Shown: positions 1 through 9,637, numbered from the stretch's first letter. The stretch is DNA of 64,000 nucleotides from Sphingomonas canadensis (GCF_026013525.1 NZ_JAPDRA010000011.1:85287-149286); one strand, 5' to 3'. Program-made: numbers and translations. Notes: generated by a model from the sequence alone, not told the origin.

Positions 1-134
1 CGCTGGTCCGCGCCGCCGACGCGCTGGAGACGGAAGCGTTCCGAAGGCGCAGCCCGCGCTTGTCTGTCCCCGTCGCCCGCGCCACATTGGCCGGGGCCGG
101 ATTGCTGGCCGGAATCGAAAGCGAACCCGAATGA
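1..134 (+). CDS. C-terminal fragment, probable Hda/DnaA-related protein
   Basis: Only the last 43 codons are in the window; the frame is open from base 3 and stops at the TGA at 132-134. The tail contains SVPVARATLAGAGLL, which looks like the C-terminal end of HdaA-type regulators of DnaA in alphaproteobacteria, where this gene commonly lies just upstream of ppk. The stop overlaps the ppk1 start as ATGA, so the two are probably co-transcribed and translationally coupled. The match rests on a short tail and gene order, so the name is tentative. Confidence 0.45.
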   Translation, partial: LVRAADALETEAFRRRSPRLSVPVARATLAGAGLLAGIESEPE

Positions 135-2293
135 CGCGCCCCGCCACGAGGCTGAACGACGACGATCCCTTCGCCGCCGCCCCGGAAGGGCGCTATTTCA
201 ACCGCGAGCTGAGCTGGCTGGCGTTCAACCGGCGCGTGATGGAGGAGGCGTGCAACCCCGCCCATCCGCTGCTGGAGCGGCTACGCTTCCTGTCGATCTC
301 CGGATCGAACCTCGACGAATTCTTCATGGTCCGCGTCGCCGGGCTGATGGGCCAGCAGCTCCTGAACGTCGAGGTGCGCTCGGCCGACGGGCTCACCCCG
401 CGCCAGCAGCTTGCGGCGATCGTCGAGGATGCCGCCGCGCTGGTCGACAGCCAGCAGGCGGTGTGGAACGACATCCGTGCCGAGCTGGCGCCCATCGGCC
501 TGGAGGTGCTCGACGCCGACGCGCTGACCGGCGAGGCGGGCGAATGGCTGGAGACCCATTTCCGCGACAAGATCTTCCCGATCCTGACGCCCCAGGCGCT
601 GGATCCTGCGCATCCGTTCCCGTTCATCCCCAACAAGGGGTCGAGCGTGATCTTCGATCTCGTCCGCATCTCCGATCGCGAGCCGGTGCGCGAGCTGGTG
701 CTGCTGCCGGCCAGCACGCCCCGCTTCGTGCGCCTGCCGGGCGAACCGGCGCGCTATGTGACGGTGGAGACGCTGCTCAAGCGCTTCTCGCCGCTCATGT
801 TCCCCGGATATGAGATCAACGGCGCCGCCGCCTTCCGCGTGCTGCGCGACAGCGACATCGAGATCGAGGAAGAGGCGGAGGACCTGGTCCTGCTGTTCCG
901 CAGCGCGATCAAGCGCCGCCGCCGAGGCCGCGTGATCCGCCTGGAGATGGAGGACGGGATCGCTCCCGAACTCGAATCGGTGCTGAAGGAGGAACTGGGC
1001 GGCAGCGAGGCGGTGCTGACCGAGACCGGCGGTTTCCTAGGCATCGGCGATCTGGCGATGCTGGTGGACGAGGACCGGCCGGACCTGAAGTTCCCGCCGT
1101 TCAGCGCGCGCTTTCCGGAACGCATCCGCGAATATGGCGGCGATTGCTTCGCGGCGATCCGCGCCAAGGACATCGTGGTCCACCACCCCTATGAGACGTT
1201 CGATGTCGTGCTGTCCTTCCTGCGTCAGGCGGCGTCGGACCCCGATGTGGTGGCGATCAAGCAGACGCTCTATCGCGCGGGCAAGCAATCGGCGGTGATC
1301 GCCGCACTGATCGCCGCGGCGGAGGCGGGCAAATCGGTCACCGCCGTGGTGGAGCTGAAGGCGCGTTTCGACGAGGAGCAAAACCTGCTGTGGGCCGATG
1401 CGCTGGAGCGCGCGGGCGTGCAGGTGGTCTATGGCTTCATCGACTGGAAGACGCACGCCAAGATATCCATGGTCGTGCGGCGCGAGGGCGACGGGGTGCG
1501 TACCTATTGCCACCTGGGCACCGGCAATTATCACCCGGTCACCGCGCGTATCTACACCGATCTCAGCTTCTTCACCGCCGATCCGCGCGTGGGCCGCGAT
1601 GCGGCGCAGATCTTCAACTATGTCACCGGCTATGTCGAGCCGCAGGGGCTGGAGCTGCTGTCGATCTCGCCGCACCACCTGCGCCAGCGGCTGATGGGCC
1701 TGATCGACGACGAAATCGCCAATGCCCGGGCGGGCAAGCCGGCGGTGATCTGGGCCAAGATGAACTCGCTGGTGGACCCAGCCACGATCGACAAGCTCTA
1801 TGAGGCCAGCAACGCGGGCGTGGAGATCGAGCTGATCATCCGCGGAATCTGTTGCCTGCGCCCCGGCGTGCCCGGCCTGTCGGACCGGATCCGCGTTAAG
1901 TCGATCGTAGGCCGCTTCCTGGAGCACAGCCGCATCTGGGCGTTCGGCAACGGCCACACGCTGCCCAATGACGGGGCGAAGGTGTTCATCTCGTCGGCGG
2001 ACTGGATGCCGCGCAACTTCGATCGCCGCGTGGAATTCATGCTGCCGATCCTGAACAAGACGGTCCATGATCAGGTGCTGGACCAGGTGATGGTCGCCAA
2101 CCTGATCGATAACGAGCAGAGCTGGGAGCTTCAGCCCGACGGCCGCTACCAGCGCGTCGATCCGGGCGAGACGCCGTTCAACCTGCACCGCTATTTCATG
2201 ACCAACCCCTCGCTCTCCGGCCGCGGCGCGGCGCTGGGCACCACCAAATCGGTGCCCAAGCTGACGCTGAAGCGGAAGAAGGGCAGGAAATAG
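131..2293 (+). CDS. ppk1: Polyphosphate kinase 1
   Basis: Makes long-chain polyphosphate reversibly from ATP, normally at the inner membrane. The 720-residue length is typical. The N-terminal PPK domain starts with FNRELSWLAFNRRV near residue 24. The two catalytic histidines are His442 (in DWKTHAKISMV) and His461 (in HLGTGNYH); their 19-residue spacing matches His435 and His454 of the E. coli enzyme, where His435 carries the phosphate. The C-terminal phospholipase-D-like fold is complete. ppx follows after 2 bases, so synthesis and degradation of polyphosphate share one transcript. Confidence 0.97.
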   Translation: MTRPATRLNDDDPFAAAPEGRYFNRELSWLAFNRRVMEEACNPAHPLLERLRFLSISGSNLDEFFMVRVAGLMGQQLLNVEVRSADGLTPRQQLAAIVEDAAALVDSQQAVWNDIRAELAPIGLEVLDADALTGEAGEWLETHFRDKIFPILTPQALDPAHPFPFIPNKGSSVIFDLVRISDREPVRELVLLPASTPRFVRLPGEPARYVTVETLLKRFSPLMFPGYEINGAAAFRVLRDSDIEIEEEAEDLVLLFRSAIKRRRRGRVIRLEMEDGIAPELESVLKEELGGSEAVLTETGGFLGIGDLAMLVDEDRPDLKFPPFSARFPERIREYGGDCFAAIRAKDIVVHHPYETFDVVLSFLRQAASDPDVVAIKQTLYRAGKQSAVIAALIAAAEAGKSVTAVVELKARFDEEQNLLWADALERAGVQVVYGFIDWKTHAKISMVVRREGDGVRTYCHLGTGNYHPVTARIYTDLSFFTADPRVGRDAAQIFNYVTGYVEPQGLELLSISPHHLRQRLMGLIDDEIANARAGKPAVIWAKMNSLVDPATIDKLYEASNAGVEIELIIRGICCLRPGVPGLSDRIRVKSIVGRFLEHSRIWAFGNGHTLPNDGAKVFISSADWMPRNFDRRVEFMLPILNKTVHDQVLDQVMVANLIDNEQSWELQPDGRYQRVDPGETPFNLHRYFMTNPSLSGRGAALGTTKSVPKLTLKRKKGRK

Positions 2294-2295
2294 CG

Positions 2296-3798
2296 ATGGC
2301 CGGGGCCACGCTCCTCTTCCGCAAGCCGCGCGCGGAGTCGCCGCCCGGGGCGCAGCGGGTGGGGATCATCGATATCGGCTCCAACTCGATCCGCCTCGTC
2401 GTCTATCAGGGCGCCGCGCGGATGCCGGCGATCCTGTTCAACGAGAAGGTGATGGCCGGGCTGGGCCGCGGGCTGGCGGAAACCGGGCTGATCGCGCCGG
2501 AGGGGCTGGCCACCGCCCGCATCGCGCTCGCCCGCTATGCGCTCCTTGCGCGCGAGATGCAGCTTACCGAGCTGCGCACCGTCGCTACCGCCGCGGTGCG
2601 CGAGGCGTCGAACGGCGGCGAGCTGATCGCCGCGGCGCGCGAGCTGGGGCTGGAGGTGGAGCTGCTCTCCGGCCAGGAAGAGGCGAGCGCGGCGGGCATG
2701 GGCGTTCTCTCGGGCATTCCCGATGCGGACGGCATCGTCGGCGATCTCGGCGGCGGCAGCCTTGAGCTGGTGCGCGTGGTGGCGGGAACGATCACCGATC
2801 GCGTGTCCTTCCCGCTCGGCGTCCTGCGGCTCGCGGCGCTGCGCGGCGGGCGCGGGACGCTCGACCGGCGCGTCGGACGGATGATCGCGGAGGCCGGGTG
2901 GAAGGGGCGGGGGAAGGGGCTGCCCTTCTATCTCGTCGGCGGATCGTGGCGCGCGCTGGCGCGGCTGGACATGCACCTGTCCGATTATCCGCTGCCCGTT
3001 GTGCATCAATATCACCTGCCCGTGGACCGCGTGGCGCGGCTGGGGCGCACGCTCAGCCACATCTCGAAGAGCAAGCTGCGCGGCATCCCGAACATGACCG
3101 GCGCGCGCATGTCCACGCTGGGCGACGCCACCGCGCTGCTCGCCAGCGTGCTGCGCCACCTGGGATCGGGCGAGTCGATCGTCTCCGCCTTCGGGCTGCG
3201 CGAGGGGCTGTTGTTCGCGCGGCTCAACGCCGATCAGCGGCGCGAGGACCCGCTGATCGCCGCCACGCGCGACGAGGGGCAGCGGCTGGGCCGATTTCCG
3301 GAGCATGGCGACCTGCTCGAACGCTGGATCGCCCCGCTGTTCGCGGGCGAGGCGCCGGACGCCGCGCGGCTGCGCCATGCCGCCTGCCTGCTGGCCGATG
3401 TCGGCTGGCGGGCGAACCCCGAGTTCCGCGCCGAACGCGGCATGGAGATCGCGCTTCACGGCAATTGGGTGGCGATCGACGCTCCGGGACGCGCGGTGCT
3501 GGCGCAGGCGCTCTACACCGCGCTGGGCGGGGGACTCGAATCGCCCGATCCGCTGCCGCGGTTGGCCTCCGCCGAGGCGCTGGAGCGCGCGCGCCACTGG
3601 GGGCTGGCGATCCGGCTGGGCCAGCGGATGAGCGGCGGCGTGGCCGCGCCGCTGCGGCGCACGCGGCTGGCGATCGACGCGGAATCGCTATGGCTGGTGC
3701 TGGAGGCGGGCGACGCCGCGCTCTATGGCGAGGCGGTTGAGAAGCGGCACAAGGCGCTCGCCGCCGCGATGGGCCGCCAGCCGGTGATTGCGAGCTGA
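2296..3798 (+). CDS. ppx: Exopolyphosphatase, Ppx/GppA family
   Basis: Removes terminal phosphate from polyphosphate, or converts pppGpp to ppGpp if it acts as GppA. The ASKHA-type phosphatase domain has the phosphate loop IGSNSIRLVVY (residues 27-37) and the second loop GDLGGGSLELV (149-159). The C-terminal half contains the HD-like helical region seen in longer family members; 500 residues is close to E. coli Ppx. It lies 2 bases behind ppk1 on the same strand. Ppx and GppA cannot be told apart by eye; the ppk1 neighbour favours Ppx. Confidence 0.93.
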   Translation: MAGATLLFRKPRAESPPGAQRVGIIDIGSNSIRLVVYQGAARMPAILFNEKVMAGLGRGLAETGLIAPEGLATARIALARYALLAREMQLTELRTVATAAVREASNGGELIAAARELGLEVELLSGQEEASAAGMGVLSGIPDADGIVGDLGGGSLELVRVVAGTITDRVSFPLGVLRLAALRGGRGTLDRRVGRMIAEAGWKGRGKGLPFYLVGGSWRALARLDMHLSDYPLPVVHQYHLPVDRVARLGRTLSHISKSKLRGIPNMTGARMSTLGDATALLASVLRHLGSGESIVSAFGLREGLLFARLNADQRREDPLIAATRDEGQRLGRFPEHGDLLERWIAPLFAGEAPDAARLRHAACLLADVGWRANPEFRAERGMEIALHGNWVAIDAPGRAVLAQALYTALGGGLESPDPLPRLASAEALERARHWGLAIRLGQRMSGGVAAPLRRTRLAIDAESLWLVLEAGDAALYGEAVEKRHKALAAAMGRQPVIAS

Positions 3799-3823
3799 GG
3801 CAGGGCGACGCTGCGCTGCCGGA

Positions 3824-4129
3824 TCAGCCGCAGCGGATATCGGTCAGCACGTTGGCATCGTCGACATAGGCGTTCACGCGATCCTCGCGATAATCCATCG
3901 TCACGGCCATGCCCGGCGCGATCCGCCGCATCGAGACGGAGCCGGTGCGCGCGACGATCTCCTTCGCAACCGCCTCCGTCAGCGGCTTGCCGATCAGATC
4001 GCGCACGCCATCGGCGTTGCACGTGCCGGAAGCCGGGGCGGGCGCCGGCTGCGGCGCGGGCGGCTGGCTCTGCGGGATGCAGGCGGCGGTGGCGAACAGG
4101 GCGGCTGCGGGCAGCAGGATGCGAATCAT
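3824..4129 (-). CDS. I78-family peptidase inhibitor lipoprotein
   Basis: 101 residues. A short signal segment ends in ATAAC with Cys17 as the likely lipidated residue (a slightly weak lipobox), followed by a Pro/Ala/Gln linker to about residue 35. The rest fits the Inhibitor_I78 family: a CNADGVRDLIGKPLTE start, central RRIAPGMAVTMDYREDRV and final DIRCG. Family members inhibit serine proteases and are secreted or periplasmic. The start overlaps the rnd stop as ATGA, so it is coupled to rnd. The target protease is unknown. Confidence 0.82.
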   Translation of the reverse strand: MIRILLPAAALFATAACIPQSQPPAPQPAPAPASGTCNADGVRDLIGKPLTEAVAKEIVARTGSVSMRRIAPGMAVTMDYREDRVNAYVDDANVLTDIRCG

Positions 4130-5301
4130 GCAGGGTCCTCGGTACGGGTCATCTTCAGCTTTCCGCCCCGTACCGTGAACCCAAGCTGACCCTCCACCAG
4201 GGCCAGCGCGTCGCGCCCGAACTGCTCGTACCGCCAGCCTTCCAGCATCGGCAGCTTCTCGCGCTGGCCGGCCGCCAGCGCCTCCAGCTCGTCCGATCGT
4301 GCCAGCAGGCGCGCCGCGACGTTGATCTCCTTGGCGCGGATCTTGAGAAGCAGCTTGAGCAGATCCGCCACCAGCGCACCGTCCTTGCCCAGCGGCGGCT
4401 TGCGATCGTCGCGCGCGGGGAGCTCGGACGAGCGCATCGGCACCGCGTCGGCCAGCGCAGCCATCAGCCGCGCGCCGATGTCGTTGCCCGCCCAGGCGGC
4501 CGAAAGCCCGCGCACGCGGCCCAGGTCCGCCTGTTTCTTCGGCGGGTTGGAGGCGAGATCGGCCAGCGTCTCGTCCTTGACGATGCGGCCGCGGGGCAGG
4601 TCCTTGCCCTGCGCCTCAAGCTCGCGCCAGCGGGCCAGCGCCTTCAGCCGGCCGAGCACCTCGGCCTTGCGGCTGGAGATGCGCACGCGCTGCCACGCCT
4701 CGTCGGGATCGTTGTGATAGTTCTCCGGATCGGCGATCCGCTCCATCTCCTCGTCGAGCCAGGCGCCGCGACCGGTCTTGCGCAGCTTTTCCAGCATCTT
4801 GGGGAAGATCTTGGAGAGGTGCGTAACGTCTGCGATCGCATAGTCGATCTGGCGCTTGTCGAGCGGCCGGCGGCTCCAGTCGGTGAAGCGCGCGCCCTTG
4901 TCGATGGTGATGCCCAGATAGGTGTCGACCAGGTTCGAATAGCCGATCTGCTCGCCTTGCCCCAGCGCCATCGCCGCGATCTGGGTGTCGAACAGCGGGT
5001 GCGGGGTCTTGCCGGTCAGGTTATAGACGATCTCGATATCCTGGCCGCCGGCGTGGAAGACCTTCAACACCTCCTCATTCTCGGTCAGCAGGTCGAGGAG
5101 GGGGGTCAGGTCGATCCCCGGCGCCATCGGATCGATCGCCGCGGCCTCTTCGTCGTCGGCGATCTGGATCAGGCAGAGCTCCGGCCAGTAGCTGTTCTCG
5201 CGCATGAACTCGGTATCGACCACGACATAGGGCTTCGCAGCGAGCCGGGTGCAGAGATTGGCGAGCGTGGCAGAGTCTTCGATTAAGCCATGAATGTGCA
5301 T
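4126..5301 (-). CDS. rnd: Ribonuclease D
   Basis: A 3'-to-5' exoribonuclease that trims tRNA precursors and other stable RNAs. The DEDDy metal ligands are visible: Asp29 and Glu31 in VVVDTEFMRE, Asp88 in HAGGQDIEI, and Tyr154/Asp158 in DYAIADVTHL. An HRDC domain follows at about residues 210-290. The frame is open a little further upstream, but the start at MHIHGLIEDS matches the family N-terminus and gives 391 residues. It diverges from aspS across about 100 bp. Confidence 0.95.
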   Translation of the reverse strand: MHIHGLIEDSATLANLCTRLAAKPYVVVDTEFMRENSYWPELCLIQIADDEEAAAIDPMAPGIDLTPLLDLLTENEEVLKVFHAGGQDIEIVYNLTGKTPHPLFDTQIAAMALGQGEQIGYSNLVDTYLGITIDKGARFTDWSRRPLDKRQIDYAIADVTHLSKIFPKMLEKLRKTGRGAWLDEEMERIADPENYHNDPDEAWQRVRISSRKAEVLGRLKALARWRELEAQGKDLPRGRIVKDETLADLASNPPKKQADLGRVRGLSAAWAGNDIGARLMAALADAVPMRSSELPARDDRKPPLGKDGALVADLLKLLLKIRAKEINVAARLLARSDELEALAAGQREKLPMLEGWRYEQFGRDALALVEGQLGFTVRGGKLKMTRTEDPA

Positions 5302-5402
5302 CGCGGCGCCATATACGTGTCTTCGGGTTGACAAAAGAGTGCGTGAGGGGAAAGCGCAGCCCCCAATCCCTTCAATCGCAGATTCAGCAGAAAAGAAGAC
5401 CG
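5302..5402. promoter_or_regulatory. Divergent rnd/aspS promoter region
   Basis: This 101-bp gap separates the rnd and aspS starts. A perfect TTGACA at 5328-5333 points toward aspS, but only a poor -10 (AAAGCG at 5351) lies 17 bases further. A purine-rich AAAAGAAGA just before 5403 serves as the aspS ribosome binding site. No T-box or other leader structure was recognised. Confidence 0.35.
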
Positions 5403-7184
5403 ATGCACGCCTATCGCACGCACACCTGCGCCCAGCTTCGCGCCGAGGATGTCGGCCAGGAGGTCCGCCTTTCGGGCTGGGTCCACCGCAAGCGCGACCA
5501 TGGCGACCTGGTCTTCATCGACCTGCGCGACCATTACGGCATCACCCAGATCGTGACCGAGGTGGACGGCCCCGCCTTTGCGGTGATCGAGTCGCTGCGC
5601 AGCGAATCCGTCGTCACGATGACCGGCAAGGTCGTGGCCCGCGCGGCCGAGGCGGTGAACCCGAACCTGCCCACCGGCGCGATCGAGGTGCGCGTGACCC
5701 ATGCTGTGGTCCAGTCCGCGGCGCAGGAGCTGCCGCTGCCGGTGTTCGGCGATGCCGAGTATCCGGAGGACATCCGCCTCAAATACCGCTTCCTCGATCT
5801 GCGCCGCGAGCGGCTGCACAAGAACATCGTGCTGCGTTCCAACGTGATCGCCAGCCTGCGCCAGCGGATGATCGGCCAGGGCTTCACCGAGTTCCAGACC
5901 CCGATCCTGACCGCGAGCAGCCCGGAGGGCGCGCGCGACTATCTGGTGCCCAGCCGCGTGCATCCGGGCAAGTTCTACGCGCTTCCCCAGGCGCCGCAGA
6001 TGTTCAAGCAGCTCCTGATGGTCGCGGGCTTCGATCGCTATTTCCAGATCGCGCCCTGCTTCCGTGACGAGGACGCGCGCGCAGACCGCAGCCCCGGCGA
6101 GTTCTACCAGCTCGATTTCGAGATGAGCTTCGTCACCCAGGACGATGTGTTCGCCGCGATCGAGCCCGTGCTGCACGGAGTGTTCGAGGAGTTCGCGGAG
6201 GGCCGCACGGTGAGCCCGCTGCCGTTCCGCCGCATCCCGTACCGCGAATCGATGCTGAAATACGGCAACGACAAGCCGGACCTGCGCAACCCGATCCTGA
6301 TCACCGACGTCTCGCACCATTTCGCCGGATCGGGCTTCGGCCGCTTCGCCTCGATCGTCGAGGCGGGCGACGTGGTGCGTGCGATCCCCGCGCCCAAGAC
6401 TGCCGAGCACAGCCGCAAGTTCTTCGACGACATGAACGTCTGGGCGCAGGGCGAGGGCTTCCCCGGCCTGGGCTATGCCACGCGCAAGGGCGGCGAATGG
6501 GGCGGCCCGATCGCCAAGAACCATGGGCCGGAGAAGATGGACAAGCTGGCCGACGAGCTGGGCCTCGGCCCCGACGACGGCCTGTTCTTCGCCGCGGGCA
6601 AGGAGGCCCAGGCGGTGAAGCTCGCCGGCCTGGCGCGTACCCGCGTGGGCGAGCAGCTTGGCCTGATCGACAAGAACCGCTTCGAATTCTGCTGGATCGT
6701 CGATTTCCCGATGTTCGAGGCGGACGAGGACACCGGCAAGATCGATTTCAGCCACAACCCCTTCAGCATGCCCCAGGGCGAGCTGGAGGCGCTGGAAACC
6801 AGGGATCCGCTCGATATCCTGGCGTACCAGTACGACATCGTGTGCAACGGCGTGGAGCTGAGCTCGGGCGCGATCCGGAACCACAAGCCGGAGATCATGT
6901 ACAAGGCGTTCGAGATCGCCGGCTATTCGCAGGAACAGGTCGACACGAACTTCGCCGGCATGATCAACGCCTTCAAGTTCGGCGCCCCGCCGCACGGCGG
7001 ATCGGCGCCGGGCGTGGACCGCATCGTGATGCTGCTGGCCGACGAGCCGAACATCCGCGAGGTGATCGTCTTCCCGATGACCCAGAAGGCGGAGGACCTG
7101 ATGATGCAGGCCCCGTCGAAGGTGAGCGACAAGCAGCTCAAGGAGCTGCACATCCGGCTGGCGCCGGGCGTGACGCTGGATTGA
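5403..7184 (+). CDS. aspS: Aspartyl-tRNA synthetase
   Basis: Class IIb synthetase that charges tRNA-Asp. The 593-residue length and the start MHAYRTHTCAQL are typical; a good ribosome binding site precedes this ATG, and the frame upstream of it is not conserved coding. In order: OB-fold anticodon-binding domain (1-110), catalytic core with motif 2 FRDEDARADRSPGEF (220-234), bacterial GAD insertion, and motif 3 GVDRIVML with Arg540. As in many alphaproteobacteria it may also charge tRNA-Asn, depending on whether the genome encodes AsnRS; this cannot be judged here. Confidence 0.97.
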   Translation: MHAYRTHTCAQLRAEDVGQEVRLSGWVHRKRDHGDLVFIDLRDHYGITQIVTEVDGPAFAVIESLRSESVVTMTGKVVARAAEAVNPNLPTGAIEVRVTHAVVQSAAQELPLPVFGDAEYPEDIRLKYRFLDLRRERLHKNIVLRSNVIASLRQRMIGQGFTEFQTPILTASSPEGARDYLVPSRVHPGKFYALPQAPQMFKQLLMVAGFDRYFQIAPCFRDEDARADRSPGEFYQLDFEMSFVTQDDVFAAIEPVLHGVFEEFAEGRTVSPLPFRRIPYRESMLKYGNDKPDLRNPILITDVSHHFAGSGFGRFASIVEAGDVVRAIPAPKTAEHSRKFFDDMNVWAQGEGFPGLGYATRKGGEWGGPIAKNHGPEKMDKLADELGLGPDDGLFFAAGKEAQAVKLAGLARTRVGEQLGLIDKNRFEFCWIVDFPMFEADEDTGKIDFSHNPFSMPQGELEALETRDPLDILAYQYDIVCNGVELSSGAIRNHKPEIMYKAFEIAGYSQEQVDTNFAGMINAFKFGAPPHGGSAPGVDRIVMLLADEPNIREVIVFPMTQKAEDLMMQAPSKVSDKQLKELHIRLAPGVTLD

Positions 7185-7225
7185 TGCCTCTCCCCGCGCC
7201 GCCTGGCTTCGGCTAGGCTGCGCGG

Positions 7226-8002
7226 ATGACGATCGATCTTTCGGATTACGAATCCGGCGAGCCCTTCACGGGCGACTATGAAGCGGCGCTGGAAAAGCTC
7301 CAGAAGCGCCTGTCGCACATCCACGTCGCGCATATCGTCCACCGGCGGCGCGCGGTCGTGCTGTTCGAGGGGTGGGACGCGGCGGGGAAGGGCGGCGTGA
7401 TCAAGCGGCTGACCGCCGAGTGGGACCCGCGCTATTTCGAGGTCTGGCCGATCTCCGCGCCCACCACGGAGGAGTTGGCGCACCACTTCCTGTGGCGTTT
7501 CTGGCGCCGCCTGCCGCCCCAGCACAATATCTCCGTGTTCGACCGGAGCTGGTACGGCCGCGTGCTCGTCGAGCGGGTGGAGGGCTTTGCCAAGCCCGAG
7601 GAATGGCGCCGCGGATATGACGAGATCAATGCGTTCGAGGCGCAGCACGCCTCTTACGGCACCACGCTGGTGAAGGTCTTCATGCACGTGACCCAGGAGA
7701 CGCAGGACGCGCGGCTGCGCGACCGGCTGGAACATCCGTGGAAACGCTGGAAGACCGGCCTGGACGACTATCGCAACCGCAACAGGCGCGCCGAATATCT
7801 GGATGCGATGCATGAGATGTTCGAGCGTACCAACACGCCCGCAGCACCCTGGATCGTGATCGACGGCAACGACAAGAAGGCCGCCCGCGTCGCCGCGCTG
7901 GAGGCGATCGCGGACCGGCTGGAATCGCATGTGCCGATGCAGCCGCCGGAGCTCGATCCCGAAGTGGTGGCCGCGGCACGCAAGGCGGGGGTGATCGATT
8001 AG
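7226..8002 (+). CDS. ppk2: PPK2-family polyphosphate kinase
   Basis: PPK2 enzymes transfer phosphate between polyphosphate and nucleotides. The 258-residue single-domain form has a P-loop, GWDAAGKGG at 49-57, and the conserved FDRSWYGRVLVERVEGF segment that includes the lid region. The C-terminal HPWKRWKTGLDDYRNR block is also typical. The PPK2 subclass (GDP, ADP or AMP as acceptor) cannot be set by eye. It follows aspS by 41 bases and ends 16 bases from the convergent carbonic anhydrase gene. With ppk1 and ppx it gives three polyphosphate genes within 8 kb. Confidence 0.93.
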   Translation: MTIDLSDYESGEPFTGDYEAALEKLQKRLSHIHVAHIVHRRRAVVLFEGWDAAGKGGVIKRLTAEWDPRYFEVWPISAPTTEELAHHFLWRFWRRLPPQHNISVFDRSWYGRVLVERVEGFAKPEEWRRGYDEINAFEAQHASYGTTLVKVFMHVTQETQDARLRDRLEHPWKRWKTGLDDYRNRNRRAEYLDAMHEMFERTNTPAAPWIVIDGNDKKAARVAALEAIADRLESHVPMQPPELDPEVVAAARKAGVID

Positions 8003-8018
8003 CGGCGCTTCCGTTCGG

Positions 8019-8648
8019 TTACGCCGCCCGGAACTCCCCGTCCTTGCCCATCACATGAAGCAGGCCGTCGGCGATCGCGAAATAGGCGCCCTGAAGGGTA
8101 AGGGTGCCCGCCGCCTCGCGTTCCGGGATGCAGGGGAAGGTGCGCAGGTTGGCGATCGAGACGCGCACCGTCTCCAGCTCCATCGCGCGGATCGCCGCTT
8201 CGCCGGTGCCATGCTCGGCCACGATCCGCTCACGCGCATCGTCGAGCATGTCGACCCAATGGGCGATGAACCCGCCCGCACCCGGCGCCTTGCCGGCGAA
8301 GCGCTGCGTCAGCGCGGCGTGGACGCCGCCGCATGCGCCATGGCCCATCACCACGATCTCGCTCACCTCAAGCTGGGTGACCGCGAATTCCAGCGCGGCG
8401 GAGACGCCATGGCGGCTGCCGTCCAGCTCAAAGGGCGGGACGAGGTTGGCGACGTTGCGCACCACGAAGATCTCGCCCGGCGAGGTATCGAAGATCTGTG
8501 CGGGATCGACCCGGCTGTCCGAACAGGCGATCACCATCACCTTCGGGCTCTGTCCTTCGGATAGTTCCGTCCAGCGGGCGCGCTGGCGTTGCCAGCCGTC
8601 GCCACGGAAGCGTGCATATCCTGCAAGCAGGTCGGCGAAATCGGTCAT
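8019..8648 (-). CDS. can: Beta-class carbonic anhydrase
   Basis: Interconverts CO2 and bicarbonate. The zinc ligands Cys42, His103 and Cys106 and the Asp44/Arg46 dyad are present in ACSDSRVDP and VMGHGACGGV. The 209-residue length is standard. GAGAGACGGGC precedes the ATG. It is convergent with ppk2 and divergent from lipA, so it probably has its own promoter in the 46-bp gap before lipA. Confidence 0.95.
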   Translation of the reverse strand: MTDFADLLAGYARFRGDGWQRQRARWTELSEGQSPKVMVIACSDSRVDPAQIFDTSPGEIFVVRNVANLVPPFELDGSRHGVSAALEFAVTQLEVSEIVVMGHGACGGVHAALTQRFAGKAPGAGGFIAHWVDMLDDARERIVAEHGTGEAAIRAMELETVRVSIANLRTFPCIPEREAAGTLTLQGAYFAIADGLLHVMGKDGEFRAA

Positions 8649-8694
8649 GCCCGTCTCTCTAGCGCGTGTTGTGTCGGCTACAAGCCATCGCTAG

Positions 8695-9633
8695 ATGCAC
8701 GCCATGAACGAACTCTCCCCGGCACCGCGCCCGGAGCGCGTGCGCAAGCCCGACTGGATCCGGGTGAAGGCCCCCACCTCACAGGGCTTCGCGGATACCA
8801 AGGCGCTGATGCGCCGCCTGAACCTGGCCACGGTCTGCGAAGAGGCGGCGTGCCCCAACATCGGCGAATGCTGGACCAAGAAGCATGCGACGGTGATGAT
8901 CCTGGGCGACGTCTGCACGCGGGCCTGCGCCTTCTGCAACGTCAAGACGGGGATGCCGCGCAAGGTGGACCCGCTGGAGCCCCAGCATGTCGCCGATGCC
9001 GCGGCGGAGATGGGGCTGGAGCATATCGTGGTCACCTCGGTCGATCGCGACGACCTGCCCGATGGCGGCGCGGGCCAGTTCGTGAAGGTGATCGAGGCGC
9101 TGCGGCGGACCACGCCCGCGACCACCATCGAAATCCTCACGCCCGATTTCAGGAACAAGCACGAAGCCGCTGTGGAAGCGATCGTTTCCGCCCGGCCGGA
9201 CGTGTACAACCATAATCTGGAGACGGTGCCGCGGCTCTATCCCACGATCCGCCCCGGCGCGCGCTACTATGCCTCGCTGCGGCTGCTGGAAACGGTGAAG
9301 AAGCTCGATCCGACGATCTTCACCAAGTCCGGCGTGATGCTTGGGCTGGGCGAGCAGCGGCTGGAGGTCCATCAGGTGATGGACGACATGCGCTCCGCCG
9401 ACGTCGATTTCCTGACGATGGGCCAGTATCTCCAGCCCACGCCCAAGCACGCCAAGGTGGAGGAGTTCGTCACCCCCGCGGCGTTCCAGGCCTATGGCGC
9501 GATCGCGCGGGCCAAGGGCTTCCTGCTGGTTGCCTCCACGCCGCTCACCCGCTCCAGCTATCACGCGGGCGACGACTTCGCGAAGATGAAGGCCGCGCGC
9601 GAGGCGAAGCTGGCGAAGGCGAAGACCGCCTGA
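8695..9633 (+). CDS. lipA: Lipoyl synthase
   Basis: Radical-SAM enzyme that inserts two sulfurs into octanoylated lipoyl domains. Both iron-sulfur clusters are accounted for: the auxiliary CX4CX5C set is Cys48, Cys53 and Cys59, and the radical-SAM CX3CX2C set is Cys74, Cys78 and Cys81. 312 residues is the usual size. A second Met at residue 4 is an alternative start. The next gene begins 4 bases after the stop. Confidence 0.97.
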   Translation: MHAMNELSPAPRPERVRKPDWIRVKAPTSQGFADTKALMRRLNLATVCEEAACPNIGECWTKKHATVMILGDVCTRACAFCNVKTGMPRKVDPLEPQHVADAAAEMGLEHIVVTSVDRDDLPDGGAGQFVKVIEALRRTTPATTIEILTPDFRNKHEAAVEAIVSARPDVYNHNLETVPRLYPTIRPGARYYASLRLLETVKKLDPTIFTKSGVMLGLGEQRLEVHQVMDDMRSADVDFLTMGQYLQPTPKHAKVEEFVTPAAFQAYGAIARAKGFLLVASTPLTRSSYHAGDDFAKMKAAREAKLAKAKTA

Positions 9634-9637
9634 CGCG

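Noticed and set aside
3788..4189. Plus-strand 133-codon frame opposite the I78 lipoprotein gene
   Set aside because: The minus-strand gene has a lipobox, a known family match and an ATGA junction; the plus-strand frame has none of these.
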